64,000 nucleotides of DNA from JARRNJ01 sp037385045 (GCA_037385045.1 JARRNJ010000004.1:19052-83051), one strand, 5' to 3'. Positions 1 to 8,585 are shown, counted from the stretch's first letter. Notes: generated from the letters alone by a model not told the origin. Numbers and translations are program-made.

Positions 1-1548
1 CTGGATCAGCATGCCCACCGCGCCGTAACTCTCCGCCAGCTTGACGAAATCCGGCAGCGATTCCATGTACGACATGGCGTAACGGCCCTGGTAAAAGAAC
101 TCCTGCCACTGGCGCACCATGCCCAGGTAACGGTTGTTGAGGTTGACGATTTTCACCGGCAGCCCGTACTGGCGCAGCGTGGAAAGCTCCTGGATGTTCA
201 TCTGGATGCTGCCTTCGCCGGTCACGCACACCACCGTGTCATCCGGATAGGCAAACTGCACGCCCATGGCCGCCGGCAGGCCGAAGCCCATGGTGCCGAG
301 TCCGCCAGAGTTCACCCAGCGGCGCGGTTTGTCAAACTTGTAGAACTGGGCCGCCCACATCTGATGCTGCCCGACATCCGAGGTGACGTAGGCGTTGCCC
401 TTGGTGACCTTGTACAAGGTCTCGACCACGTATTGGGGCTTGATGACCTCGCTGCTGTGGTCGTATTTCAGACAGTCCATGGAGCGCCATTCTTCGATCT
501 GCTTCCACCACTCCTTGAGCGCGGCGGCATCCGGCTTGCGCCCGCCTTCCTTGATCTGCCTGCTCATCTCTTTGAGCACGTTGCCGACCGAACCGACGAT
601 CGGCACATCCACTTTGACGTTCTTGGAAATAGATGCGGGATCCACGTCGATGTGGATGATCGTAGCCGTGGGGCAGAATTTGTCGATGTTGCCGGTGACC
701 CGGTCATCGAACCGCGCCCCGACGGCGATCAACACGTCGCAATTGTGCATCGCCAGGTTGGCCTCATACGTGCCATGCATCCCGAGCATGCCCACGAACT
801 GCCTGTCGGTAGCCGGGTAGGCGCCCAGGCCCATCAGGGTATTGGTGATCGGAAAGCCCAATGCCCGGGTCAAGTCGGTCAACGGCTTGGATGCATTGTC
901 GAGGATCACGCCGCCGCCGGTGTAGAAGATCGGCCGCTTCGCGCCCAGCATCAGGTCCACCGCCTTTTTGATCTGCCGCGTATGGCCTTTGACCACCGGG
1001 TTATAGGAGCGCATCGAGACCTTCTTGGGGTAAGCGTACTCGGCACGGTCGGCCGTCACATCCTTGGGGATGTCCACCACCACGGGCCCGGGCCGCCCGG
1101 TCATGGCGACGTAGAACGCCTTCTTGACGGTCGTCGCCAGGTCCCTGACATCCTTGACCAGGAAGTTGTGCTTGACGCATGGGCGGGTGATCCCGACCGA
1201 ATCGACCTCCTGGAAAGCGTCGTTGCCGATCAGGTGCGTGGGCACCTGGCCGGTGAACACGACCAGCGGGATGGAATCCATATAAGCCGTGGCGATGCCC
1301 GTAATGGCGTTGGTGGCCCCCGGCCCGGAAGTGACCAGGACCACGCCCGGCTTGCCGGTCGCCCGAGCATAGCCGTCGGCGGCGTGGGCGGCGGCCTGTT
1401 CATGCCGCACCAGTACGTGCTTGACCTCCTGCTGCTTATACAGTGCATCGTAAATGTGCAATACCGCGCCACCGGGGTATCCGAACAGATACTCCACCCC
1501 CTCATCCTTCAGGCATCGGACGAAGATTTCGGCACCGGTCAATTCCAC
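1..1548 (-). CDS. ilvI: Acetolactate synthase large subunit (3' end beyond window)
   Basis: This gene encodes the ThDP-dependent enzyme that condenses two pyruvates (or pyruvate and 2-oxobutyrate), the first common step of branched-chain amino acid synthesis. About 516 codons are visible and the C-terminus lies beyond position 1; the family is about 570-590 residues long. The N-terminus reads VELTGAEIFVRCLKDEGVEY, followed by the FGYPGG motif. The catalytic-Glu segment RHEQAAAHAADGYARA and the ThDP/Mg motif TGEGSIQMNIQ...NLNN are both present. I chose the GTG start at 1548 because GAGGAG lies about 10 bases upstream and the protein then begins as family members do. The small subunit (ilvH) would be expected downstream, outside the window. 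The naming ilvI rather than ilvB is by resemblance. Confidence 0.95.
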   Translation of the reverse strand, partial: MELTGAEIFVRCLKDEGVEYLFGYPGGAVLHIYDALYKQQEVKHVLVRHEQAAAHAADGYARATGKPGVVLVTSGPGATNAITGIATAYMDSIPLVVFTGQVPTHLIGNDAFQEVDSVGITRPCVKHNFLVKDVRDLATTVKKAFYVAMTGRPGPVVVDIPKDVTADRAEYAYPKKVSMRSYNPVVKGHTRQIKKAVDLMLGAKRPIFYTGGGVILDNASKPLTDLTRALGFPITNTLMGLGAYPATDRQFVGMLGMHGTYEANLAMHNCDVLIAVGARFDDRVTGNIDKFCPTATIIHIDVDPASISKNVKVDVPIVGSVGNVLKEMSRQIKEGGRKPDAAALKEWWKQIEEWRSMDCLKYDHSSEVIKPQYVVETLYKVTKGNAYVTSDVGQHQMWAAQFYKFDKPRRWVNSGGLGTMGFGLPAAMGVQFAYPDDTVVCVTGEGSIQMNIQELSTLRQYGLPVKIVNLNNRYLGMVRQWQEFFYQGRYAMSYMESLPDFVKLAESYGAVGMLIQ

Positions 1549-1638
1549 AGCAACGTTCTCCTCACTCGAATGGGCTGGTCGATCACCCGCGCTGCACCCT
1601 CTGTGACCGAGGCATCGACTTGCGCGGAAAATTCCACG

Positions 1639-1659
1639 AAAAACGCCCACAGAGGGGCG
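1639..1659 (-). terminator. Terminator/attenuator hairpin before acetolactate synthase
   Basis: Read on the minus strand, CGCCC-CTCTGT-GGGCG is followed directly by TTTTT. A second CGCCC copy at 1664-1668 could pair with the same GGGCG, which would allow alternative structures. The hairpin lies between the leucine-rich mini-ORF and the start of the enzyme gene, so it would act as an attenuator rather than an end-of-gene terminator. Confidence 0.5.
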
Positions 1660-1690
1660 AAACGGGCGTGATCGGCGTAATTTTCAAAAG

Positions 1691-1726
1691 CTACTGATAT
1701 TCCAGGAGCAGGTCAAGAAAAAGCAT
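1691..1726 (-). CDS. Candidate leucine-rich attenuation leader peptide
   Basis: This is an 11-codon open frame, MLFLDLLLEYQ then TAG, upstream of the acetolactate synthase gene. Five of its eleven codons are leucine, three of them consecutive. A purine-rich stretch (GGGGAAG) sits just upstream of the ATG. A terminator-like hairpin with a T-run follows about 30 bases after its stop. This arrangement is what ribosome-mediated attenuation of ilv/leu operons needs. It is an inference from layout alone: the frame is short and could occur by chance. Confidence 0.45.
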   Translation of the reverse strand: MLFLDLLLEYQ

Positions 1727-1879
1727 GAACTTCCCCGCCGCCTCCGGGCGCCGTGTGCCGCAGTGCCCAACTTCGCGCGCCCCACCGCCGGCACGCTTGT
1801 CATTCGTCTTCGAAGTCGCATAATAGACCTACGAAAACACCGCTAATCCAACGGCCTGGGCCGTTGTCCGGAGTGAGCA

Positions 1880-2344
1880 ATGGCCAGATCAGCCAAATCC
1901 CTACTTGCCGTGACGGCACTGTTGCTGCTGCTGGCCCCGGCCCTGGGCGTGGCGGCAGCCTACAAATGGGTCGACCAGGACGGAGTCACCCACTACGGCT
2001 CGCAGCCGCCCACGGGACAGCCGAGCCAGGAAATCAAGCCTCCTCCGCCGCCGCCCAGCGGCACCGGGCAGGCCGCCCAGCAGTTCAACTCGCAGGTGGA
2101 CGCCGTAGACAAGCGTCTGAAGGACCGCAATAAACAGGAACAGGAAGCGGCCCGCAAAGCGCAAAAGCAGCGCACCCAGGCCGACAACTGCCGCAAGGCC
2201 CGCGAGCAGCTGCACCTGCTGCAGACGCGCAATCGAATCCAAGTGTCGGCGGGTGGCACGGTCCACACCATGACCACCGAGGAGCGAGCCACGACGGTCG
2301 ACAAGCTGCAGCGGTACCTGGACAAGAACTGTGCCGCGCAGTAG
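1880..2344 (+). CDS. DUF4124 domain-containing exported protein
   Basis: This 154-residue protein has an N-terminal signal peptide (hydrophobic run at residues 8-26, likely cleaved after GVAAA). The signature YKWVDQDGVTHYGSQPP follows at about residues 28-44, which is the DUF4124 pattern. A proline-rich linker (PPPPPPSG) leads into a charged, Lys/Arg/Gln-rich segment at about residues 75-115 with coiled-coil character. The C-terminus ends in DKNCAAQ. DUF4124 proteins are periplasmic and of unknown function. The gene stands alone, before a tautomerase-like gene. Confidence 0.8.
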   Translation: MARSAKSLLAVTALLLLLAPALGVAAAYKWVDQDGVTHYGSQPPTGQPSQEIKPPPPPPSGTGQAAQQFNSQVDAVDKRLKDRNKQEQEAARKAQKQRTQADNCRKAREQLHLLQTRNRIQVSAGGTVHTMTTEERATTVDKLQRYLDKNCAAQ

Positions 2345-2368
2345 CGCCGCCCGACCCAGCGCCGATAT

Positions 2369-2713
2369 ATGCCCTACCTGAAAATCCAGACCAATGAGAC
2401 CCTCGCGGCCGAGCAGACCGCGGCGCTGCTGCCCCGCGCGTCACGGCTGGTGGCCGAATTGCTCGGCAAACCCGAACGCTATGTCATGGTGGCCATGGTT
2501 GCCGACACCCCCATGCTCTTCGCCGGCGGCGACGCGCCGGCCGCGTACCTGGAATTGAAGAGCATCGGTCTACCCGAATCCCTGACGGGCAAGTTATCCG
2601 CCGGCCTGTGTTCGCTGATGCACGAGGTTCTGGGCATCGATCCCGAACGGGTCTATATCGAATTTCACGACGCCGCCCGCGCCATGTGGGGCTGGAACGG
2701 CGGCACGTTCTGA
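2369..2713 (+). CDS. MIF/phenylpyruvate tautomerase-like protein
   Basis: This 114-residue protein matches the MIF fold family in length and pattern. Pro2 would become the N-terminal catalytic proline after Met removal (MPYLKIQTNE). The core contains ERYVMVAMVADTPMLFAGG and the C-terminal segment IDPERVYIEFHDAARAMWGWNGGTF, both typical of bacterial MIF homologues. The family catalyses keto-enol tautomerisation of phenylpyruvate in vitro; the physiological substrate in bacteria is unclear. The gene lies 24 bases after the DUF4124 gene, with no obvious functional link to it. Confidence 0.85.
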   Translation: MPYLKIQTNETLAAEQTAALLPRASRLVAELLGKPERYVMVAMVADTPMLFAGGDAPAAYLELKSIGLPESLTGKLSAGLCSLMHEVLGIDPERVYIEFHDAARAMWGWNGGTF

Positions 2714-2724
2714 AGCGCGCCAAA

Positions 2725-2745
2725 GGCGCCGCTGGAGGCGGCGCC
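2725..2745 (+). terminator. GC-rich hairpin after the tautomerase gene
   Basis: GGCGCCGC-TGGAG-GCGGCGCC forms a perfect 8-bp stem 12 bases after the stop codon. There is no T-run, so intrinsic termination is only possible. Confidence 0.4.
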
Positions 2746-2794
2746 GCGCCGACCCGGCTCAGAGCCGCAGCAAGTAGTTTGGTTCGGAGCAGTA

Positions 2795-4660
2795 ATGACC
2801 CGCGACATTCCTGATACCCGTGCCGCCGCCGGCGACAGCGCCCTGGTGGTGGCTGAGGAGCGCAATCGCCTCAGTCAGGCGCTGCTGGAAGCCACCGCCG
2901 CCCTGGCCCGCGGGCGGGAGCCGGACGACATCCTGCGCATGGTATGCGATGCGCTGTCAGCGTCCACATCGCACATTCGTCTGGCATGGATGGTCCTCGG
3001 TGACCTGGACGCCGAGGTGTTGCGCCCCCAATACGCATCCGGCCCGGCGCGCGAATACACTGAGTCGCTGGCCATCGAGCGCGGCACACCCGCTGCGGAA
3101 GCACCGAGCCGGCGCGCCGTCGGCCAATGGGAACCGCAAACCTCCGTCATTGCCGACGATCCTTCGTTCGACAAAATGCGCCTCCAGGCACAGCACTGGT
3201 CACTGAAATCGGTGCTTACGCTGCCGCTGGGCCGGCGCAAATCGCCCCGTGCGGGCCTGGTCAGCATCTACGCCGACCGCCCGGACTATTTTTCCGTGAT
3301 CGGCCAGGATCTCTTCAGCGCCTTCGCCCATGTAGTCAATGCTTCGCTGGAGCAATCCGAGCTGATGCAAACCCTGTCCCACCTGGCCAACCACGACCAG
3401 CTCACCGACCTGCTGAACCGCCGCGGCATCGAGGAATTGTTGGAACGCGAATTGGCGCGCAGCCGCCGCCATCGGGAGCCATTCAGCATCGCCCTGTTCG
3501 ATGTGGACCGATTCAAGCTGATCAACGACAGCCTGGGTCACCGCCGCGGCGATGCGGTGCTGAAGCGGCTGGCCGCCTCAGCGCAGCAACTGCTGCGCCA
3601 GGAAGACGTTCTGGCCCGCTGGGGCGGCGAGGAGTTTCTGTGCCTGCTTCCGGAAACCGGCCGTGACCACGCCTGGGCGGTGGCCGAGCGCATGCGCCAC
3701 GCCATTGAGGAATCGCCGTTGGAGATTCCCGGCGGCAATCAGAACGTGACGGTAAGCTTCGGCGTCGCCACCTGCCCCGATGACGGGCCGGATCTGGACA
3801 AATTGGTCGCGGCGGCAGATGCCGCCCTGTACCAGGCGAAAAGCTCAGGACGCAACCGCACCGCCGCGGCCCACACCCTGGCCCAACCGCTCTACAGCGT
3901 GGGCAGCATGCTGGACACCGCCCTGCGCGAGGGGCGCATCGTCCCGGCCTATCAGCCCATCGTCGAACTCGCCAGCGGCAGGACCGTGGCCGAGGAGGCC
4001 CTGGCGCGGGTACTCACCCCTGACGGTGCGTTGATCGAAGCCGGCCAGTTCATCGAGGCCGCCAGCCAGCTGCAGTTGCTGCATCGCATCGACCAGACGA
4101 TCATGCAGCAGGGGTTCGAGCATTGCGTCGCCGGGCTGAAAACCGGCGCCAACGTCCTCAACCACTTCGTCAATGTGTCGGCCGACCTGTTGCGCCACCA
4201 GGACCTGGTCCGCTCCCTGCTCGGCAGCGCCCGCGCCCATTGCGCCGGTTGCGAGGAGCTGACCGGACCGGTGAAACCGATGATCATCGAAATCACCGAG
4301 CGCGAGCTGGTCCGCGACATCGATGCAGCGCGCGAGCTGCTGCAGCCGTTCATCGAATTCGGCCTGCGCCTGGCGCTGGACGACTTCGGCAGCGGCTATT
4401 CGTCGTATCAATACCTGGCCGATCTGCCGGTGAGCTTTCTCAAGATCGACGGGCAGTTGGTCCGCCGTCTCAACGAGCCCAAGGTACGCGCCATCGTCCA
4501 GGGCATCCAGGACACGGCGCAACAGTTGGGGCTGACCACGCTGGCCGAATGCGTCGAGAGTCGCGAGATCGAGGCGGTGCTCCAGGACATCGGCGTCCAC
4601 TGGGGGCAGGGGTACTACTACGGCAAACCCTGCGTCGCCGACCGCATCCGGGACACCTGA
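2795..4660 (+). CDS. GAF-GGDEF-EAL cyclic-di-GMP protein
   Basis: This 621-residue cytoplasmic protein has no membrane segment. A GAF-like sensor region spans about residues 25-185. The GGDEF domain spans about 195-350, with an intact active site GGEEF at 277-281 and an inhibitory I-site RQED at 268-271. The EAL domain occupies about 375-615 and keeps EALAR, EITERE, DDFGSGYSS, FLKID and the terminal GYYYGKP motif. Both synthesis and hydrolysis of c-di-GMP are therefore possible on sequence grounds, and the GAF domain would choose between them. The ATG at 2795 follows GGAGCAG. It has no clear operon partner. Confidence 0.93.
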   Translation: MTRDIPDTRAAAGDSALVVAEERNRLSQALLEATAALARGREPDDILRMVCDALSASTSHIRLAWMVLGDLDAEVLRPQYASGPAREYTESLAIERGTPAAEAPSRRAVGQWEPQTSVIADDPSFDKMRLQAQHWSLKSVLTLPLGRRKSPRAGLVSIYADRPDYFSVIGQDLFSAFAHVVNASLEQSELMQTLSHLANHDQLTDLLNRRGIEELLERELARSRRHREPFSIALFDVDRFKLINDSLGHRRGDAVLKRLAASAQQLLRQEDVLARWGGEEFLCLLPETGRDHAWAVAERMRHAIEESPLEIPGGNQNVTVSFGVATCPDDGPDLDKLVAAADAALYQAKSSGRNRTAAAHTLAQPLYSVGSMLDTALREGRIVPAYQPIVELASGRTVAEEALARVLTPDGALIEAGQFIEAASQLQLLHRIDQTIMQQGFEHCVAGLKTGANVLNHFVNVSADLLRHQDLVRSLLGSARAHCAGCEELTGPVKPMIIEITERELVRDIDAARELLQPFIEFGLRLALDDFGSGYSSYQYLADLPVSFLKIDGQLVRRLNEPKVRAIVQGIQDTAQQLGLTTLAECVESREIEAVLQDIGVHWGQGYYYGKPCVADRIRDT

Positions 4661-4786
4661 CGTCGCCGTGGGACTCCCCGGTCACCCCAAAGGCGCCTGG
4701 AAACGTTGCCCGATTGGTGCATCATAGTAAACTGTCGCCGGATGATACCCGCCACCGGCGCGGGGCCCAATTCCAGGAACCTGCCC

Positions 4787-5041
4787 ATGAAAAAGCTGTT
4801 GACCTTGCTGCTGTTGATCGCCATTGCGGTCGGGGTGGCCGCGTATTTCAACCCCAAGCTGCTGACCTGGCTGCGCCACAGGTCCGGAACCGACCAGTCG
4901 TCCACAGTCTACAAATGGCAGGACAAAAGCGGCGTCTGGCACGTGACCGACGAGCCGCCGCCGAAAGGCACGCCCTATCAAAAACAGGAATACCTGAACA
5001 ACACCAACGTTCTGCCGGCGCCGAAGCAGGACCGGCGCTAG
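4787..5041 (+). CDS. Small DUF4124 membrane-anchored protein
   Basis: This is an 84-residue protein. An N-terminal hydrophobic segment (MKKLLTLLLLIAIAVGVAAYF) acts as a signal anchor. A short DUF4124 module follows, with YKWQDKSGVWHVTDEPP at about residues 43-59. I chose the ATG at 4787 rather than an earlier in-frame one at 4706 because it starts directly at the signal sequence and has a purine-rich site (CCAGGAAC) upstream. It is the second DUF4124 protein in this window and lies 36 bases before proS. Its function is unknown. Confidence 0.78.
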   Translation: MKKLLTLLLLIAIAVGVAAYFNPKLLTWLRHRSGTDQSSTVYKWQDKSGVWHVTDEPPPKGTPYQKQEYLNNTNVLPAPKQDRR

Positions 5042-5077
5042 CCCCACGATAGAAACGACGGACACGAAAGAAACCTC

Positions 5078-6796
5078 ATGCGCGTATCACGATTCCCCCT
5101 CTCCACACTCAAAGAGACGCCTGCCGACGCCGAGGTTGTCAGCCACAAGCTGATGCTGCGCAGTGGCATGATCCGCAAGCTGGCGGCCGGAATTTACACC
5201 TGGCTGCCGCTGGGGCTGCGGGTGCTGCGCAAGACCGAGGCCATTGTGCGCGAGGAGATGGACCGCTCCGGCGCCCTGGAGCTGCTGATGCCGGCAGTGC
5301 AGCCGGCGGAGCTGTGGCAGGAATCGGGCCGCTGGGAGCAATACGGGCCGGAGCTGCTGCGCCTGCAGGATCGGCACGAGCGCGAGTTCTGCTTCGGTCC
5401 TACCCACGAAGAGGTGATCACGGCGCTGATCCGCGACGAAATCCGCAGCTACCGTCAGCTGCCGGCGACGTTCTACCAGATCCAGACCAAGTTCCGCGAT
5501 GAGATCCGTCCCCGTTTTGGCGTGATGCGGGCGCGGGAATTTCTTATGAAGGACGCCTATTCGTTCCATGCCGACGAGGCATCCCTGGACGAAACCTACG
5601 AGCGGATGTTCCAGGCTTATTCGCGCATTTTTTCGCGCCTGGGCCTCGACTTCCGCGCCGTGCAGGCCGATACGGGTACCATCGGCGGCAACGCCTCCCA
5701 CGAGTTCCACGTGCTGGCCGACTCCGGCGAGGACGCCATCGCGTTTGCCTCCGACAGCGATTATGCCGCCAATGTCGAGCTGGCCGAAGCGCTGCCGCCG
5801 GCGCAGGAGCGCCCCGCTGCCGCGGAGGCAATGCGCAGCGTCGACACCCCCAACCAGCACACCATCGACGAGGTGAGCGCGTTCCTCAACGTCAAGGCCC
5901 GGCAGTGCGTCAAGACCCTCCTGGTGCACGGCAGCGATGCGCCGGTGGTGGCTCTGGTGGTGCGCGGCGATCACGAGCTCAATGCCGTGAAAGCGGAAAA
6001 GCTGGCCCAGGTTCGGGCGCCCCTGACCTTCGCCAGTCCCGACGAGGTGCACCGGGCCACGGGCTGCAACGTGGGTTCGGTGGGTCCCGTAGGGCTCGAC
6101 ATCCCCGTCATCGTCGACCACGCAGCGGCCCATCTGGCCGACTTCGTGTGCGGCGCCAACGTCGACGGCAAGCACCTCACCGGCGTCAACTGGGGGCGCG
6201 ACCTGCCGAAACCCGCCGCGGTCGATATCCGCAACGTGGTGGCGGGCGACCCGAGCCCCGACGGCAGCGGTACGCTGTCCATCGCCCGCGGCATCGAGGT
6301 GGGTCACATTTTCCAGCTGGGCCGCAAGTACAGCGAGGCCATGAATGCCACCGTGCTGGACGAGAACGGCCACGCCGTGGTCATGACCATGGGCTGCTAT
6401 GGCATCGGCATCTCCCGGGTGGTGGCCGCCGCCATCGAACAGAACAACGACGACCGGGGCATTCTTTGGCCGGATCCCATTGCGCCGTTCCAGGTGGCGC
6501 TGCTGCCCATGAACATGCACAAATCAGCGCGGCTGCGACAGGCCGCGGAAGACCTGTATTCGCGGCTCACCGATGCCGGGCTGGAAGTGCTGTTCGACGA
6601 CCGCAACGCCCGCCCCGGCGTAATGTTCGCTGATATGGAATTGATCGGCATCCCCCATCGCGTCGTCCTCGGCGAGCGCGGCCTGGATGCCGGCCAGGTC
6701 GAATACAAGGGGCGCCGCGACGAGGAAACAACCCTCATCGGACTGGATGAAATTGTTTCCTCCATTCAGCTAAAGATTCAGGAAGGGCGAACGTAA
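5078..6796 (+). CDS. proS: Proline--tRNA ligase
   Basis: This 572-residue class II aminoacyl-tRNA synthetase charges tRNA-Pro with proline. It is the bacterial type, with an editing (INS) domain inserted between catalytic motifs 2 and 3. The N-terminus MRVSRFPLSTLKETPADAEV is diagnostic. Motif 2 lies around TKFRDEIRPRFGVMRAREFLMKDAYSFH (residues about 137-164). The insertion covers about 225-385. Motif 3 is in MGCYGIGISRVV (about 443-454), followed by the anticodon-binding domain. Length and motifs are normal and no defect is seen. Confidence 0.98.
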   Translation: MRVSRFPLSTLKETPADAEVVSHKLMLRSGMIRKLAAGIYTWLPLGLRVLRKTEAIVREEMDRSGALELLMPAVQPAELWQESGRWEQYGPELLRLQDRHEREFCFGPTHEEVITALIRDEIRSYRQLPATFYQIQTKFRDEIRPRFGVMRAREFLMKDAYSFHADEASLDETYERMFQAYSRIFSRLGLDFRAVQADTGTIGGNASHEFHVLADSGEDAIAFASDSDYAANVELAEALPPAQERPAAAEAMRSVDTPNQHTIDEVSAFLNVKARQCVKTLLVHGSDAPVVALVVRGDHELNAVKAEKLAQVRAPLTFASPDEVHRATGCNVGSVGPVGLDIPVIVDHAAAHLADFVCGANVDGKHLTGVNWGRDLPKPAAVDIRNVVAGDPSPDGSGTLSIARGIEVGHIFQLGRKYSEAMNATVLDENGHAVVMTMGCYGIGISRVVAAAIEQNNDDRGILWPDPIAPFQVALLPMNMHKSARLRQAAEDLYSRLTDAGLEVLFDDRNARPGVMFADMELIGIPHRVVLGERGLDAGQVEYKGRRDEETTLIGLDEIVSSIQLKIQEGRT

Positions 6797-6806
6797 ACAA
6801 AGGAGT

Positions 6807-7436
6807 ATGAGGACGAGAACCGCAGGCCCAGGTAACGCCGCCACGCTCCCGCCACCGGCCGCAAGCCGTGCCCTGGTGCTGGCCGGCGCGGCCGTCTTGT
6901 ACCTGATCGCGCTGCCAGCGGCGGCGGTGGTACCCCAGGCGCCGACGCCCGAGTTGCGCGCCCTGGTGAAAAAGGCGGTTGCGGACTCCGGCAGCTTCCA
7001 TGACCGCTATCTGGGCGAAATCTGGCTCATGGATATGTCGAACCGGCTCAAGCACCGCCTGCCCGACCCCCACCGCCGGATCGAGCTGTTGCGCCTGGTG
7101 CACCGGGAAGCCACCCGTGCCGGGCTGCCCCCGGAAATGGTGCTGGCCGTCATCGACGTGGAAAGCAACTTCAACCGCTTCGCCATCTCCAAGGCCGGGG
7201 CGCGCGGGCTGATGCAGGTCATGCCCTTCTGGCTGAAGGAGATCGGTCGGCCCCACGCCAACCTCTTTCACGTGCAGACCAACCTGCGCATTGGCTGCAC
7301 GATACTCAAGTATTACCTTGATCAGTCCCATGGCAGCCTGCGCGAGGCGCTGGCCCGCTACAACGGCAGTATCGGCCAGCGCTGGTACTCCGACCGGGTC
7401 CTGGATGCACTGGCCACGCGCTGGTTCAGGCAGTAG
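6807..7436 (+). CDS. Lytic transglycosylase (SLT domain)
   Basis: This 209-residue exported murein lytic transglycosylase has an N-terminal hydrophobic stretch at about residues 22-40. The SLT-type catalytic domain contains MVLAVIDVESNFNRFAISKAGARGLMQVMP, where the Glu of ESNF is the predicted catalytic acid and GLMQVMP is the classic second motif. It then has LRIGCTILKYYLDQSHGSLREALARYNGS, the third family motif. It cleaves glycan strands in the periplasm. AGGAG sits only one base before the ATG, so the true start may be slightly downstream. It follows proS by 10 bases and may be cotranscribed. Confidence 0.9.
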   Translation: MRTRTAGPGNAATLPPPAASRALVLAGAAVLYLIALPAAAVVPQAPTPELRALVKKAVADSGSFHDRYLGEIWLMDMSNRLKHRLPDPHRRIELLRLVHREATRAGLPPEMVLAVIDVESNFNRFAISKAGARGLMQVMPFWLKEIGRPHANLFHVQTNLRIGCTILKYYLDQSHGSLREALARYNGSIGQRWYSDRVLDALATRWFRQ

Positions 7437-7467
7437 GTGACTGGATGGATGGCCGACCGTCAATTGT

Positions 7468-7481
7468 TTGACCTGTATCAA
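7468..7481. promoter_or_regulatory. FNR/ANR-type operator upstream of the ODP gene
   Basis: TTGACCTGTATCAA matches the FNR consensus TTGAT-N4-ATCAA at nine of ten defined positions. It is centred about 73 bases before the start codon. A -10-like TACGAT at 7503-7508 lies where a class II FNR promoter (site centred at -41.5) would place it. This predicts induction of the downstream oxygen-binding di-iron protein when oxygen is low. Confidence 0.6.
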
Positions 7482-7547
7482 TACGTGACGGTCGCCAACG
7501 CGTACGATTATCTAAGTTAGACTCTGGCAAAGAGGAAAGGCCCGAAC

Positions 7548-8315
7548 ATGCCAACCGAGCTGCACAACGATGGCGAGCACCGCGTATTTCTATACAAGGA
7601 CTTAGTTACGGGCGGTGGCATTCAATCGAACCAGTTTCTCGTCATCCACGGCGAGCACACGGCGTTGCTCGACCCGGGTGGGGCGCTGACCTACATCCCG
7701 CTGTCGCTGGCGATCGGCAAGATGATCAACCTGCGGCAGCTGGACTACGTCATCGCTTCCCACCAGGATCCTGACATCATCGCCTCGCTCGACCGCTGGC
7801 TGCTGTATACCGACTGCCGGGTGGCGATTTCCCGGCTGTGGGAACGGTTCCTGCCGCATCTGGTGCCGGGCTATATGGTGTTCAAGGGCGACGAACGCAT
7901 TGTGCCGATCCCCGACGAGGGCATGGACATTCCCCTCGGCGACTCGCCGCTGCGCGCCCTGCCCGCCCATTTCCTCCACTCGGTGGGCAACTTCAGCTTC
8001 TACGACCCCATCAGCAGCATCCTGTTCTCCGGTGATGTCGGCGCCTCCACCAATGAGGAAGTGGACGAGATCACGGAGGAGAACTTCGACCCCGAAGCCC
8101 TGGGCATGCAGGGGTTCCATCAGCGCTACATGAACTCCAACCGCACCTGCCGGTTCTGGGTCAAGATGGTGCGCCAGCTGGGGCCGGAGATCATGGCGCC
8201 GCAACACGGCGCGCCTCTGCGCGGCCGCAAGGTGATCGGCATGTTCCTCGACTGGTTGGAACAGTTGCCCTGCGGCGTGGACCTGATGGAGCAGCGCAAC
8301 TACGTCCTGCCGTAG
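7548..8315 (+). CDS. Oxygen-binding di-iron (ODP-type) metallo-beta-lactamase-fold protein
   Basis: This 255-residue protein has the metallo-beta-lactamase fold of the flavodiiron/ODP group, without a flavodoxin domain. Candidate metal ligands are SHQDPDI (residues 71-77), H141/H144 in AHFLHSVGNF, D163 in FSGDVGA and H220 in APQHGAP. ODP proteins bind O2 at a di-iron site and signal oxygen level; some family members are instead NO or O2 reductases. No partner redox gene is adjacent. AGAGGAAAG lies before the ATG. An FNR-like site upstream fits an anaerobic or microaerobic role. It ends at the base next to the convergent acylphosphatase gene. Confidence 0.85.
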   Translation: MPTELHNDGEHRVFLYKDLVTGGGIQSNQFLVIHGEHTALLDPGGALTYIPLSLAIGKMINLRQLDYVIASHQDPDIIASLDRWLLYTDCRVAISRLWERFLPHLVPGYMVFKGDERIVPIPDEGMDIPLGDSPLRALPAHFLHSVGNFSFYDPISSILFSGDVGASTNEEVDEITEENFDPEALGMQGFHQRYMNSNRTCRFWVKMVRQLGPEIMAPQHGAPLRGRKVIGMFLDWLEQLPCGVDLMEQRNYVLP

Positions 8316-8585
8316 TCACCGGGTGTCGAAATCGGTCAGCGGCCGGTAGGCGACGCGTTCACAGCCGACATCGGTGACCTCGGCCAGTCGCGGCCCGTCC
8401 CACAACCAGTCGCATAGGACCTCCACAGCCTGGTGCTCGCCACAGGCCATCACCTCGACGCTACCGTCGGCAAGGTTGTGCGCCCAGCCGGTGACACCCA
8501 GTTGCCGGGCTTTCTGCTGCGCCGCGCCGCGGTAGAACACTCCCTGCACCCGCCCGCGGACCAGGCACCGCCGACAGACCTTCAT
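8316..8585 (-). CDS. acyP: Acylphosphatase
   Basis: This 89-residue protein hydrolyses the carboxyl-phosphate bond of small acyl phosphates. The N-terminal signature CLVRGRVQGVFYRGAAQQKARQLG has the phosphate-binding loop GRVQGVFYR with its catalytic Arg. GWAHNLADGSVEV carries the conserved catalytic Asn. Length is typical (about 90). Its start overlaps the stop of the HlyD-type gene by four bases, so it is translationally coupled to the HlyD/TolC operon, an unusual companion. It converges with the ODP gene with no spacer. Confidence 0.93.
   Translation of the reverse strand: MKVCRRCLVRGRVQGVFYRGAAQQKARQLGVTGWAHNLADGSVEVMACGEHQAVEVLCDWLWDGPRLAEVTDVGCERVAYRPLTDFDTR

Larger units (their letters stand above)
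1549..1879. other. Divergent intergenic region (leader and promoters)
   Basis: These 331 bases separate the acetolactate synthase gene (minus) from a DUF4124 gene (plus). On the minus strand they hold the candidate leader peptide and hairpin described separately. A TATTAT hexamer at 1820-1825 (minus) is a possible -10 box, but no good -35 accompanies it. No convincing plus-strand promoter was seen. Confidence 0.4.

Noticed and set aside
364..1671. Long plus-strand open frame (435 codons) opposite acetolactate synthase
   Set aside because: It is antisense to a clearly recognisable enzyme gene; the composition is His/Asp/Gly-rich and has no family pattern. It is typical of GC-rich shadow frames.
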